A DNA stretch of 64,000 bases. It comes from Leucobacter sp. CX169 (lineage in GTDB: Bacteria > Actinomycetota > Actinomycetes > Actinomycetales > Microbacteriaceae). The stretch spans positions 1,178,001 to 1,242,000 of the forward strand of contig NZ_CP071051.1 in NCBI RefSeq assembly GCF_017161405.1, written 5' to 3'. Below the pieces are notes generated by a model, which worked only from the letters and a program-made list of their open reading frames with translations, had not been told where the DNA came from and searched no databases. The position numbers and the translations under genes are program-made. Of this stretch, positions 6,845 through 15,189 are shown in pieces (the first letter of the stretch is position 1; each line of letters begins with the position of its first letter).

Positions 6845-7713
6845 TCAGCCCGCGGCACCCGCAGCATGCTCTCCTGAGCGACGCTCGCTACGAGTGCGCC
6901 CGAGCGGTCGTAGAACGTGCCGTGTGCGAGCCCGCGGCCACCCTGCGCCGTGGGGGAGTCCTGGACGTACAGCAGCCACTCGTCGACCCGGAACGGCCGG
7001 TGGAACCACATCGCGTGGTCGAGGCTCGCGGCGCGCATGCCCGGGGTCGCCCACGGGATGCCGTGCTTGCGGGCGATCGGCTCGAGCAACGTGTAGTCGC
7101 TCGCGAACGCGAGGGCCGCGGCGTGCAGGTGCTGCCCGTCGGGCATGGTGTCGCGGGCCCGCAGCCAGAGCCGCTGCGTCGTCGTCTGTTCTGCGACGCG
7201 CAGCATGATGTCCGACTCGACGTAGCGGAAATCGAACGGCCGGTTCAGGATCCAGGAGGCGCGGCCCTCGCCGGCCAGGTGGCCGTACTTCTCCCACACC
7301 GTCGGCAGTTCCTCGGGCGGGGTGACCGCGTCAATGTCGATGGAATGCTGGTGCTCGAGACCCTCGTCGGGTTCTTGGAATGACGCGATCATCGACATCA
7401 ACACCTGGCCTTCTTGGTAGGCCTGTGCGCGGCGAGTCGAGAACGAGCGGCCGTCGTGCAATCGCGCGACCTCGAAGGTCATCTTGTGCTCGCCGTCGCC
7501 GGGTCGCAGGAAGTAGCCGTGCATCGAGTGGATCTCGCGCCCCTCGGGGGCGGTCGCGGCGGCGGCGGCGATCGCCTGGCCGAGCACCTGACCGCCAAAG
7601 GCGCGCCCGATCGGCGTGGGCATCGCGGGGCCCGTGAAAATGTCGTCCTGTGTGCGCGCCCCCGAGTCGATGACTGAGAGCAGTTCCGCAAGGTCCGGTG
7701 TTCCTGCAAGCAT
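6841..7713 (-). CDS. tesB: Acyl-CoA thioesterase II
   Basis: A 290-residue double-hotdog thioesterase, close to the length of E. coli TesB. Visible family features are Gly-Arg-Ala-Phe-Gly-Gly-Gln-Val-Leu-Gly-Gln-Ala (first hotdog helix), Ser-Met-His-Gly-Tyr-Phe-Leu-Arg-Pro-Gly, Asp-Gly-Arg-Ser-Phe-Ser-Thr-Arg-Arg, Ala-Ser-Asp-Tyr-Thr-Leu-Leu and the C-terminal Ala-Gln-Glu-Ser-Met-Leu-Arg. TesB enzymes release fatty acids from medium and long acyl-CoA in the cytoplasm. The ATG at 7713 has GGAGGA close upstream. Its -10 box overlaps the end of the FAD dehydrogenase gene. Confidence 0.93.
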   Translation of the reverse strand: MLAGTPDLAELLSVIDSGARTQDDIFTGPAMPTPIGRAFGGQVLGQAIAAAAATAPEGREIHSMHGYFLRPGDGEHKMTFEVARLHDGRSFSTRRAQAYQEGQVLMSMIASFQEPDEGLEHQHSIDIDAVTPPEELPTVWEKYGHLAGEGRASWILNRPFDFRYVESDIMLRVAEQTTTQRLWLRARDTMPDGQHLHAAALAFASDYTLLEPIARKHGIPWATPGMRAASLDHAMWFHRPFRVDEWLLYVQDSPTAQGGRGLAHGTFYDRSGALVASVAQESMLRVPRAD

Positions 7714-7756
7714 GGGTCCTCCGGGGGTTCGCCCGGTCGCGCCGGGGTAGGGCTTC

Positions 7757-7762
7757 AGTCTA
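7757..7762 (-). promoter_or_regulatory. -10 box of tesB
   Basis: TAGACT on the minus strand, overlapping the stop codon of the upstream FAD dehydrogenase gene. It predicts a short leader of about 37 nt that contains the GGAGGA site. Confidence 0.5.
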
Positions 7763-9457
7763 TTGAATCGGGCCGGATCGGGCGTCGGGGCGCGGCTCGA
7801 GCGCGTCGGCGATCGAGCGGCCGGCCGTGCGCCCGGTGAAGAGGCAGCCGCCGAGGAATGTTCCCTCGAGCGCCCGGTAGCCGTGCACGCCGCCCCCGCC
7901 AAATCCGGAGGCCTCGCCCGCGGCGTATAGGCCAGGGATCACCGCGCCGTCCGTGCCACGAACGGCGCCGCTTTGCGCGGTCCGGATCCCGCCGAGCGAC
8001 TTCCGCGTCACGAGATGCAGGCGCACCGCGATCATCGGCCCGGCCTTCGGATCGGTCAGCGCGTGCGGCGCCGCCGTGCGGATGAGCTTGTCGCCCAGGT
8101 ACTTCCGCGCCTCGCGCACGGCGGCGACCTGGGGGTCTGAGCTGAGGGGATCCTGGAATGCCCGATCGCGGTCGCGGATGGCCGAGACGACCGCGGCCGG
8201 GTCGAGCGCGGTGCCGTGACCGCCCTCGGCGTCGAGCTCAAGCATGCGCTGGGCGAGGGTTGCGGGGTCGCTCGCGCTCACGAAGTCAACGCCGTGATCC
8301 TGGAAGGTCTGCACCGGGCCGGGGGCCCCAGAACCGAGCCGCTGCAGCAGCAGCCGGAAGTCCTTGTTCGTGAGATCGGGGTTCTGCTCGCTGCCCGAGA
8401 GCGCGAACTCCTTCTCGATGATCTTCTGGGTGAGCACGAACCAGGAGTGGTCGTGGCCCGTCTTCCGCAGCTCCTCGAGCGCGCCGAGCGTGTCGAATCC
8501 GGGCAGCGCGGTGGCCGGCAGCCGGCGCCCGGTTGCGTCGAGCCAGAGGGAAGAGGGCCCGGGCAGGATCCTGATGCCGTGCTGATTCCAGACGGGGGAG
8601 TGATTGATGATTCCCTCGGTGTAGTGCCACATCCGGTCGCCGTTCACGAGTTGGGCGCCGGCGCGCTCAGCGATCGCGAGGCCCGCACCGTCGACGTGCG
8701 CGGGAACACCGGCGAGCATCGCGGCGGGCGGCGCGCCGAGGCGATCGGGCCAGGCCGCGCGGACGAGCGCGGGGTTGCCGCCGATGCCCCCGGTGGCGAT
8801 GAGGACGGCTTCGGCGTGGTGACTGAACTCGCCGATTATGTTGCGGTTCGAGGCCTCGCCGCGCGGCGCGTCGTCCGCCTCGAGTCGCTCGCCGCGCAGG
8901 CCGGTCACGCGTCCGTCCTCGGTGAGGAGTTCGGTGACGCGGTGGCGGTAGTGCGCCCGGCCCTCGGCAATGCCGCGCTGCAGCCGTTCGGCGAAGGGGG
9001 TGACGATTCCGGGGCCCGTGCCCCAGACGATGTGGAAGCGGGGCACGCTGTTGCCCATGGCGCGGTCGGGGCCGCGCTCGGCCCAGCCCACGACGGGGAA
9101 GAACCGCACGCCGAGCCCGTGCAGCCAGGCACGCTTCTCGCCGGAGGCAAAGTCGAGGTAGTTCTCGGCCCACGCGCGTGCATCGTCGTCCTCGTCGCGG
9201 TCAAAGCCTGCGGTGGCCGCCCAGTCGTCGCCGGCGAGCTCGCGGCTGTCTTTGACGCCAAGGCGGCGCTGTTCGGGGGAGTCGATGAGGAAGAGGCCGC
9301 CGAACGACCAGTGCGCCTGGCCGCCGAGGTTCGCGGGCCCCTCCTGGTCGTAGATGGTGACTGAGATGCCGCGGTCGAGCAGTTCGGCCGCCGCGACGAG
9401 GCCGGCGAGGCCCGCGCCGACGACCGCGACGCGGCTCGTGTGTGCTGCGGATTCCAT
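7760..9457 (-). CDS. FAD-binding dehydrogenase (fumarate reductase/ketosteroid dehydrogenase-like flavoprotein)
   Basis: A 565-residue flavoprotein with an N-terminal Rossmann motif Val-Val-Gly-Ala-Gly-Leu-Ala-Gly-Leu-Val-Ala-Ala-Ala-Glu and a C-terminal FAD-contact motif Gly-Leu-Tyr-Ala-Ala-Gly-Glu-Ala-Ser-Gly-Phe-Gly-Gly-Gly-Gly. These define the FAD_binding_2 superfamily of succinate/fumarate and 3-ketosteroid dehydrogenases. A Trp-Ser-Phe-Gly-Gly-Leu-Phe segment (about 50) is typical of the poorly characterised FAD-binding dehydrogenase subgroup. The electron acceptor and substrate are unknown. ATG 9457 is preferred over ATG 9478 because AAAGGAG lies 6 nt before it. Confidence 0.85.
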   Translation of the reverse strand: MESAAHTSRVAVVGAGLAGLVAAAELLDRGISVTIYDQEGPANLGGQAHWSFGGLFLIDSPEQRRLGVKDSRELAGDDWAATAGFDRDEDDDARAWAENYLDFASGEKRAWLHGLGVRFFPVVGWAERGPDRAMGNSVPRFHIVWGTGPGIVTPFAERLQRGIAEGRAHYRHRVTELLTEDGRVTGLRGERLEADDAPRGEASNRNIIGEFSHHAEAVLIATGGIGGNPALVRAAWPDRLGAPPAAMLAGVPAHVDGAGLAIAERAGAQLVNGDRMWHYTEGIINHSPVWNQHGIRILPGPSSLWLDATGRRLPATALPGFDTLGALEELRKTGHDHSWFVLTQKIIEKEFALSGSEQNPDLTNKDFRLLLQRLGSGAPGPVQTFQDHGVDFVSASDPATLAQRMLELDAEGGHGTALDPAAVVSAIRDRDRAFQDPLSSDPQVAAVREARKYLGDKLIRTAAPHALTDPKAGPMIAVRLHLVTRKSLGGIRTAQSGAVRGTDGAVIPGLYAAGEASGFGGGGVHGYRALEGTFLGGCLFTGRTAGRSIADALEPRPDARSGPIQ

Positions 9458-9493
9458 GTCGGCTCCTTTGCCCTGCATCCGATTCCTGCCCGC

Positions 9494-9499
9494 AGTCTA
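9494..9499 (-). promoter_or_regulatory. -10 box of FAD dehydrogenase gene
   Basis: TAGACT on the minus strand about 37 nt before the preferred ATG; the short leader carries the AAAGGAG site. Confidence 0.5.
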
Positions 9500-9550
9500 T
9501 TGGGGGAGGTGCCTCCAGTGAACTCACCGCCGCAGCACGGTGCGAGCCGG

Positions 9551-9556
9551 TAGCGT
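9551..9556 (+). promoter_or_regulatory. -10 box of the gene at 9565
   Basis: TAGCGT lies 8 nt before ATG 9565 with no ribosome-binding site, suggesting leaderless transcription and favouring that ATG over the one at 9559. Confidence 0.4.
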
Positions 9557-9564
9557 TGATGCCC

Positions 9565-10221
9565 ATGGCCACCTCCTCGTTTACGCTTGCCGATCCGTCG
9601 ACGCGAGAGGACCTCAAGATCTTCCTGGAACGCCTGCAGCGCTCGGCTCGGCCCGAGGTTCGCCTGCTCGCCCGCGGCGGCGTACTCGCGGTGTACGGCT
9701 GCACGCAAGCACCGGCTGGGCTGCTTGATTCGACCCCGGTCGTGCTCGTGATGCGCGGGTTCGCGCTCGCTGAGCCGACGGACGGTGAGACGTCCGAGCC
9801 GTTCGATGCGCTGGTCGAGGGTCGGGCAATTTTGGACCGTATTGCCCGCCTGAGCTTCGCCGGGCGCACGATCGAGCTGCCGCCGAACCAGGTCACTGCT
9901 GCGTGGGCAGGCGTGCTCCCGCCGGTGTCCGGCTGGGAGCCCGTCGCCTCGATCGACGGCCCCTCGCTCGCGGCGGTCGCGAAAGACGGGATCGAACGAG
10001 TTGCCCAGGCGCTCCCGCAGGATCCCGGTGAGGCGCTCGTGACGAAGGTGCGCGCCTCGGTGTGGGGCGCGGAGATCGCTCCCGGCATCCCCGCGGCGGC
10101 GGCGTTCGCGCTGGAGGCCGCGGGATTCCTTTCGGGGGAGTCGGTCGCGCGTCAGTACACGTCGTCGACCTGGAGCCGGCTGAGCACCGACCGCGGGCAC
10201 GCGCTGGTACGGGGACGCTAA
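9565..10221 (+). CDS. Hypothetical protein, unrecognised
   Basis: A 218-residue soluble protein that I do not recognise. It has no signal peptide or membrane segment. It starts with Ser/Thr-rich residues and an acidic-basic helix (Asp-Pro-Ser-Thr-Arg-Glu-Asp-Leu-Lys-Ile-Phe-Leu-Glu-Arg), then a strand pair Val-Arg-Leu-Leu-Ala-Arg-Gly-Gly-Val-Leu-Ala-Val-Tyr-Gly-Cys, and a C-terminal Ala-rich helix. Ser-Thr-Asp-Arg-Gly-His-Ala-Leu-Val-Arg closes it. Its 3' end overlaps the stop codon of the convergent globin gene by 4 bases. Neighbouring genes do not suggest a role. Confidence 0.65.
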   Translation: MATSSFTLADPSTREDLKIFLERLQRSARPEVRLLARGGVLAVYGCTQAPAGLLDSTPVVLVMRGFALAEPTDGETSEPFDALVEGRAILDRIARLSFAGRTIELPPNQVTAAWAGVLPPVSGWEPVASIDGPSLAAVAKDGIERVAQALPQDPGEALVTKVRASVWGAEIAPGIPAAAAFALEAAGFLSGESVARQYTSSTWSRLSTDRGHALVRGR

Positions 10222-10667
10222 CGCTCCAGGTGATTCACCATCGCGAGCGCCGCGCGTTCGAAGTAGTCGCGCATCGCCGCGTCCTGCATGGGCGGCAGTT
10301 GCACCTCGTCGAGCGCGGCCGACATGTGCTTCAGCCAACGCTCGCGGGCGTCGTGGTCGATTTGGAACGGCATATGCCGCATGCGCAGCCGGGGGTGTCC
10401 GCGCGTCTCTGAGTACGTGCCCGGCCCGCCCCAATACTGCTCGAGGAAGGTGCGGAAGCGCCAGATGGCACCTTCCCAGTCGTCCTCCGGGTACATCGGC
10501 GCGAGCACCGGGTCCTCGCGGACCCCGCGGTAGAACGCGCGCACTAGGCGGTCGAACGTCTCCTCGCCGCCGACCTGCGTCCACACGGTGTCGGCGGGGA
10601 ACGCGCCGACCTCGGTGTCGTCGGCGCCGGGCTCGCGCATGGCCGGGGTGTTCACGGGCTCGCTCAC
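10218..10667 (-). CDS. glbO: Group II truncated haemoglobin (GlbO type)
   Basis: A 149-residue truncated globin. Signs are Tyr in Val-Arg-Ala-Phe-Tyr-Arg (B10 region), Tyr-Trp-Gly-Gly-Pro-Gly-Thr-Tyr-Ser, Arg-Gly-His-Pro-Arg-Leu-Arg-Met-Arg-His-Met-Pro-Phe with the proximal haem histidine, and Trp in Glu-Arg-Trp-Leu-Lys-His-Met (G8 Trp of groups II/III). Actinobacterial GlbO binds oxygen and is linked to redox and nitric-oxide handling at the membrane. The GTG start overlaps the mscS stop (GTGA), so it is translationally coupled as the last gene of pepN-mscS-glbO. About 25 N-terminal residues precede the globin fold. Confidence 0.93.
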   Translation of the reverse strand: MSEPVNTPAMREPGADDTEVGAFPADTVWTQVGGEETFDRLVRAFYRGVREDPVLAPMYPEDDWEGAIWRFRTFLEQYWGGPGTYSETRGHPRLRMRHMPFQIDHDARERWLKHMSAALDEVQLPPMQDAAMRDYFERAALAMVNHLER

Positions 10668-11563
10668 GCGGTGCCTCCCTCAATCGATCGCACCGCGAGG
10701 GGAATGCCGGCCTCGTCGAAGTGTGCCTTGATGCGGGTCGTCAGCGCGCGCCCGATCTCGTCCTGTGCCCCCGGCCGGGTCTTGAGTGTGAGCCGCAGGG
10801 TGAGCTCCTCGGGAGTGGCCAGCTGCAGGCCGAGCATCTCCGGCACGCCGATGATCTTCCGGGCGAGGAGCGGGTCGTGGTGCAGCTCTTCCGCTGCGTC
10901 GAGCGCGAGGCGCTGGACGTCCTCGAGCGGCTGATCCGCGCTGACGGTGAGGTCGATGCGCGAGCGGCCCCAGTCGTGCGAGAGGTTGCCGAGCTTCAGG
11001 ATCTCGCCGTTGCGGATGAACCAGAGCGCGCCGTCGCTCGACCGGACCTGTGTGATGCGGAGGCCCACCATCTCGACGGTGCCGTGGACTTCGCCGATCA
11101 CGACAGTGTCGCCGACACCGAGCTGATCTTCGAACACCATGAAGATCCCGCTGAGCAGGTCCTTCACGATGTTCTGCGCGCCAAAGGACAGGCCAGCGGC
11201 GACGAAGCCGGCCGAGGCCAGCACCGCGGTGATGTTCACGCCCAGCTCGCTGAGTACCCAGAAGAACGTCACCGTGGCCACCATGATGGTGATGAGGTTG
11301 CTGCCGACCGTGCCGAGCGTCCGCGTGCGCTGCACCACCCGGGCCGCAAGCAGTGGCGACTGCACCATCTCACGAGTCGACTCGACCCGCTGATTCTTCT
11401 TGACCCCGCTGACGACCTTCTGGACGGTGCGCTGGAGGCCGACCAGCAGGATCCAGCGCACGATGACCGCGCCGACCAGGATCGCGAGGATGCGGATGGG
11501 CATGCCGTACAGGCCCATCCACTCGGTGACCGCCGCCCAGCCGGTGCTCTCCGCGAGGATCAC
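10664..11563 (-). CDS. mscS: Small-conductance mechanosensitive channel, MscS family
   Basis: A 299-residue membrane channel. A first hydrophobic helix lies at about 13-40, a second in the Thr-Ile-Met-Val-Ala-Thr-Val-Thr-Phe-Phe-Trp-Val region, and the pore helix TM3 is Ala-Ser-Ala-Gly-Phe-Val-Ala-Ala-Gly-Leu-Ser-Phe-Gly-Ala-Gln-Asn. Then comes the beta domain with Gly-Asp-Thr-Val-Val-Ile and Gly-Thr-Val-Glu-Met-Val-Gly-Leu-Arg and the cytoplasmic cage. It releases osmolytes on hypo-osmotic shock. GTG start 3 nt after the pepN stop, so it probably depends on readthrough or coupling from pepN. Confidence 0.92.
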   Translation of the reverse strand: MILAESTGWAAVTEWMGLYGMPIRILAILVGAVIVRWILLVGLQRTVQKVVSGVKKNQRVESTREMVQSPLLAARVVQRTRTLGTVGSNLITIMVATVTFFWVLSELGVNITAVLASAGFVAAGLSFGAQNIVKDLLSGIFMVFEDQLGVGDTVVIGEVHGTVEMVGLRITQVRSSDGALWFIRNGEILKLGNLSHDWGRSRIDLTVSADQPLEDVQRLALDAAEELHHDPLLARKIIGVPEMLGLQLATPEELTLRLTLKTRPGAQDEIGRALTTRIKAHFDEAGIPLAVRSIEGGTA

Positions 11564-11566
11564 GCG

Positions 11567-14125
11567 TTACCGCCGGTCCGCGGCCTGGACGCGCAGCGCC
11601 CGGGCGATGCCATCGGCGTGTTCGGCGATCATGCGGCGCAGCGCCGGCGCGCTGTCGGGGTTCGCGTCGAGCCAGGCGTTCGTCGCCTCGAGCAGCGCGG
11701 AGTTCGCGAGCGACCCGGGGTAGAAGCCGTCGATGATCTCCTCCGCGATCGCATAGCTGCGGTCGTCCCAGATGCGAGCCAGCGAGTCGAAAAACGGCGC
11801 GACGAACGGGGCGAGCAGCTCGCGGTCGTGCGCGCGGCAGAAGCCGAGCCCCGTCGCGCGGATGATGAGGTTCGACGCCCCGGCCTGGTCGTACACCCCG
11901 GCCCAGGCCAGCGCCTTGTCCGCCGCGGTCGGCAGCGCCGCGAGGGCGTGCGCCGCGGACTGCTGGCCGGTGGCGGTGCGATCGCCGGCCAGCGCCTCCT
12001 CGATTTCGGCGCGGGTGGCCCGGCCGCCGGCGGCGAGCGAGATGAGCAGCTCCCAGCCGAGGTCGGTGTCGATGTCGAGACCGCCGAGGCTGATGCGCTC
12101 CTCGAGTAGCCCGAGCACGGTGTCGAGCTGCTCGTCGGTCGAGGCAAGCTGCGCGAACGAGCGGACGAACTGGAACTGCGCGTCCGAACCCTCGTCGGCG
12201 TCGACCGCGAGCTGCCAGAGCCCGTCGGCGACCCGCACCAGCGTGTCGGCGCGACGCTCGGGGGCGACGTACGAGGCCGAGGCGAGCAGCAGCTGCCCGA
12301 GCACCGTGCGAAGCGTGGTCGAGCCGGTCTCGCGGCCGAGGTGTGCCAGCGCGATGTCGATGAAGTCGCTCGCGGGCAGCTCGCCGTCACGCGTCGCGTC
12401 CCAGATCGCGCCCCAGACAAGACCCCGGGCTAGCGACGACGGGAATGCGCCGAGCGCATCGGAGGCGGTGGCGAGCGAGACCGCGTCGAGGCGGATCTTC
12501 GCGTAGCTGAGGTCGTCGTCGTTGAGCAGCAGTAGGTCGGGGTGGGCGACGCCAACGAGCTCGGGCACCTCGGTGCGGTCGCCGTCGACGTCGAGCTCGA
12601 TGCGCTGCTCGCGGACGACCTCGCCGCCGCTTCGGCGGTACAGGCCGAGCGCCAGGCGGTGCGGGCGAATCGTGGGGTATGCGTCGATCGCTGTCTGGGT
12701 GATCGCGAAGCTGCGGTAGCGCCCATCCTCGTCGAGCTCGAACTCGGCCCGCAGCGTGTTGACCCCGGCGGTCTCGAGCCATTTCTGGGCCCAGTCGGTC
12801 AGGTCGCGGCCGCTCTGCGCCTCGAGCTCGGTGAGCAGGTCCGGCAGCTCGGTGTTGCCGTAGGCGTGCTTGACGAAGTAGTCGTGTACGCCGCGCATGA
12901 ACGGCTCCTGGCCGACCCAGGCGACGAGCTGCTTGAGCACGGAGGCGCCCTTGGCGTAGGTGATGCCGTCGAAGTTCACCATGACGTCTTCGAGGTCGCG
13001 GATGGGGGCGACGATGGGGTGGGTCGACGGCAGCTGATCCTGGCGGTAGGCCCAGGACTTCTCGGACGCAACAAAGGTGGTCCAGGCGTCGGTCCACTCG
13101 GTCGCCTGCGCGGTCGCGAGCGTCGACATGTACTCGGCGAACGACTCGTTCAGCCAGAGATCGTTCCACCAGCGCATCGTGACGAGGTCGCCGAACCACA
13201 TGTGTGCGAGCTCGTGCAGGATCGTGACGACCCTGCGCTCACGGATCGCGTCGGTCACCTTGCTGCGGAACACGTACGACTCGGTGAAGGTCACGGCGCC
13301 GATGTTCTCCATCGCGCCCATGTTGAACTCGGGCACGAAGAGCTGGTCGTACTTGTCGAACGGGTACGGGTAGTCGAACTGTTCGGCGAAGAACGCGAAC
13401 CCCTCGCGCGTCTTGTCGAAAATGTAGTCGGCGTCGAGGTACTCGGCGAGCGAGGACCGGCAGAAGACTCCGAGGGGGATGGTGCGACCGTCGGCGTTCG
13501 TGAGCTCGCTGTGCACCGAGTGGTAGGGGCCCGCGATCAGGGCGGTGATGTAGCTCGACATCACAGGGGTGGCGCCAAACGCCCACGTCGCCATCTCGAC
13601 ACCGTCGACGGTTCCCGCAGGCGTCGGCTCGGGGGTGGGCTGGTTGCTCACGACCTGCCAGCGGGCGGGCGCGGTGACGGTGAAACGGAAGGTGGCCTTC
13701 AGATCCGGCTGCTCAAAGACGGGGAACATGCGCCGCGAGTCGGGGACCTCGAACTGCGAGTACAGGTACACCTCGTCATCGGCAGGATCCACGAAGCGAT
13801 GCAGCCCTTCACCGGTGTTCGTGTAGCGCTGGTCGGAGACAATGGTGAGCTCGTTCTCCGCCTGCAACTGGGGGAGCTGGATGCGGGAGTCGGCGTAGAC
13901 CTCCGCGGGGTCGAGCGAGACGCCATTGAGGACGACCGAGTGAACGGTCTCGGAGATCGCATCGATGAAGCTCGACGCCCCGGCCGTCGCCGCGAAGCGT
14001 ACGGTCGTCACAGTCTGGTAGGTCTCGGCTCCGCGCGTGAGATCAAGTGCGACCTCGTAGGTGGACGTGCGAACAATGGCGGCGCGCTCCACGGCTTCGA
14101 CGCGGGTGAGGTTCTCTCCAGGCAC
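11567..14125 (-). CDS. pepN: Aminopeptidase N, M1 zinc metallopeptidase
   Basis: An 852-residue actinobacterial aminopeptidase N that removes N-terminal residues from peptides in the cytoplasm. The substrate-binding Gly-Ala-Met-Glu-Asn is at residues 270-274. The zinc site is His-Glu-Leu-Ala-His (304-308) with Glu327 in Asn-Glu-Ser-Phe-Ala-Glu-Tyr; Glu305 is the catalytic base. The C-terminal 400 residues are the helical ERAP1-like domain. The GTG start at 14125 has GAAGGAG upstream. It is the first gene of pepN-mscS-glbO and diverges from the aldo/keto reductase gene across about 67 bp. Confidence 0.96.
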   Translation of the reverse strand: MPGENLTRVEAVERAAIVRTSTYEVALDLTRGAETYQTVTTVRFAATAGASSFIDAISETVHSVVLNGVSLDPAEVYADSRIQLPQLQAENELTIVSDQRYTNTGEGLHRFVDPADDEVYLYSQFEVPDSRRMFPVFEQPDLKATFRFTVTAPARWQVVSNQPTPEPTPAGTVDGVEMATWAFGATPVMSSYITALIAGPYHSVHSELTNADGRTIPLGVFCRSSLAEYLDADYIFDKTREGFAFFAEQFDYPYPFDKYDQLFVPEFNMGAMENIGAVTFTESYVFRSKVTDAIRERRVVTILHELAHMWFGDLVTMRWWNDLWLNESFAEYMSTLATAQATEWTDAWTTFVASEKSWAYRQDQLPSTHPIVAPIRDLEDVMVNFDGITYAKGASVLKQLVAWVGQEPFMRGVHDYFVKHAYGNTELPDLLTELEAQSGRDLTDWAQKWLETAGVNTLRAEFELDEDGRYRSFAITQTAIDAYPTIRPHRLALGLYRRSGGEVVREQRIELDVDGDRTEVPELVGVAHPDLLLLNDDDLSYAKIRLDAVSLATASDALGAFPSSLARGLVWGAIWDATRDGELPASDFIDIALAHLGRETGSTTLRTVLGQLLLASASYVAPERRADTLVRVADGLWQLAVDADEGSDAQFQFVRSFAQLASTDEQLDTVLGLLEERISLGGLDIDTDLGWELLISLAAGGRATRAEIEEALAGDRTATGQQSAAHALAALPTAADKALAWAGVYDQAGASNLIIRATGLGFCRAHDRELLAPFVAPFFDSLARIWDDRSYAIAEEIIDGFYPGSLANSALLEATNAWLDANPDSAPALRRMIAEHADGIARALRVQAADRR

Positions 14126-14180
14126 GGTGCTCCTTCGGGGAATCGGAAGAATGGTCCGCGGCGCGGGCCACGAACCAGCC

Positions 14181-14186
14181 TAGGCT
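14181..14186 (+). promoter_or_regulatory. -10 box of leaderless aldo/keto reductase gene
   Basis: TAGGCT lies 6 nt before ATG 14193 with no Shine-Dalgarno sequence between. Confidence 0.55.
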
Positions 14187-14192
14187 GTCGGC

Positions 14193-15176
14193 ATGCACGC
14201 TCACGCAGAATTCGACTCCGTACGTTCCCTGGGCTCCTCCAGCCTCCGTGTCTCGGTCGTCGGACTCGGCTGCAACAATTTCGGGCGGCCGGGGTCGGCC
14301 ACCGAAGACCAGGCGGGAACCGACGCGGTGATTGGTGCCGCGCTCGACGCCGGCATCACCCTGTTCGATACCGCGGACATGTACGGGTACACCTTCGGGC
14401 GCAGCGAGGAACTCATGCGCGCCCCGCTGGCCGCGCGGCGCGACGAGATCGTGCTCGCCACCAAGTTCGGGCTCCCCGGTGTTGAGAGTCCCTATGCGGG
14501 GTACGACCGACCCGGGTCGCGAGCCTACATCCGGCAGGCGGTCGAGGGGTCACTCACCCGGCTCGGCACCGACCGGATCGACCTGTACCAGCTGCACCAC
14601 CCCGACCCCGCGACGCCCATCGCCGAAACCATCGCCGCGCTCGACGAGCTCGTGCGCGAAGGCAAGGTCCGCGCGATCGGGCACTCCAACCTCGCCGGGT
14701 GGCAGATAGCGGACGCGCACTACATTGCCGCCGAGCTCGGCGCCACTGGGTTCGTCACCGCCCAGAACGAGTTCAGCCTCGTGCACCGTGAGAGCGACCG
14801 GGAGGTGCTGCCGGCGGCCCGCCGCTTCGGGCTGGGACTGTTGCCGTTCTTCCCCCTGGCGAACGGGCTCCTCACCGGCAAGTTCAGGCGCGACCACTTC
14901 CCGGCCGACAGTCGCATCATGCGCCAGCGCCCCCATGTCGCCCAGCAGGCCGACTGGGACGCCCTTGACGTGTATCGGGCGCTCTGCGAGGTGTGGGGAG
15001 TGAGCATGCTCGAGGCGACGTTCGGGTGGATGCTCGATCACTCCCCGATCGCGAGCGTCATCGCCGGCGCTACGACGCCGGAGCAGGTGCGCCAGAACGC
15101 GGCGGCGGGCACCGCCTGGCGGCCGGATGCCCAGCAGCGGGAGGCGATCGACGGTCTGTTCCCAGTTCCTGCCTAG
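14193..15176 (+). CDS. Aldo/keto reductase
   Basis: A 327-residue TIM-barrel NADPH oxidoreductase. The catalytic tetrad is visible as Asp and Tyr in Phe-Asp-Thr-Ala-Asp-Met-Tyr-Gly, Lys in Leu-Ala-Thr-Lys-Phe-Gly, and His in Tyr-Gln-Leu-His-His-Pro-Asp. The cofactor-binding end carries Ser-Val-Ile-Ala-Gly-Ala-Thr-Thr-Pro-Glu-Gln-Val. This matches the general aldo/keto reductase family that reduces aldehydes; the natural substrate is not evident. It ends 13 nt before the mycothiol-type reductase gene, which has its own -10 box, so the two may be only partly co-transcribed. Confidence 0.93.
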   Translation: MHAHAEFDSVRSLGSSSLRVSVVGLGCNNFGRPGSATEDQAGTDAVIGAALDAGITLFDTADMYGYTFGRSEELMRAPLAARRDEIVLATKFGLPGVESPYAGYDRPGSRAYIRQAVEGSLTRLGTDRIDLYQLHHPDPATPIAETIAALDELVREGKVRAIGHSNLAGWQIADAHYIAAELGATGFVTAQNEFSLVHRESDREVLPAARRFGLGLLPFFPLANGLLTGKFRRDHFPADSRIMRQRPHVAQQADWDALDVYRALCEVWGVSMLEATFGWMLDHSPIASVIAGATTPEQVRQNAAAGTAWRPDAQQREAIDGLFPVPA

Positions 15177-15177
15177 A

Positions 15178-15183
15178 TAAGAT
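15178..15183 (+). promoter_or_regulatory. -10 box of leaderless DsbA-type gene
   Basis: TAAGAT lies 6 nt before ATG 15190, just after the stop codon of the aldo/keto reductase gene. No ribosome-binding site is seen. Confidence 0.5.
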
Positions 15184-15189
15184 TGAGGC

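Noticed and set aside
8216-9364. Plus-strand frame opposite the FAD dehydrogenase gene
   Set aside because: No start signal, no recognisable motif, and the minus-strand gene has FAD-binding motifs at both ends.
12542-14485. Plus-strand open frame of 647 codons opposite pepN
   Set aside because: Composition is repetitive Arg/Glu/Val/Gly with no family features; pepN has GAMEN and HELAH motifs.
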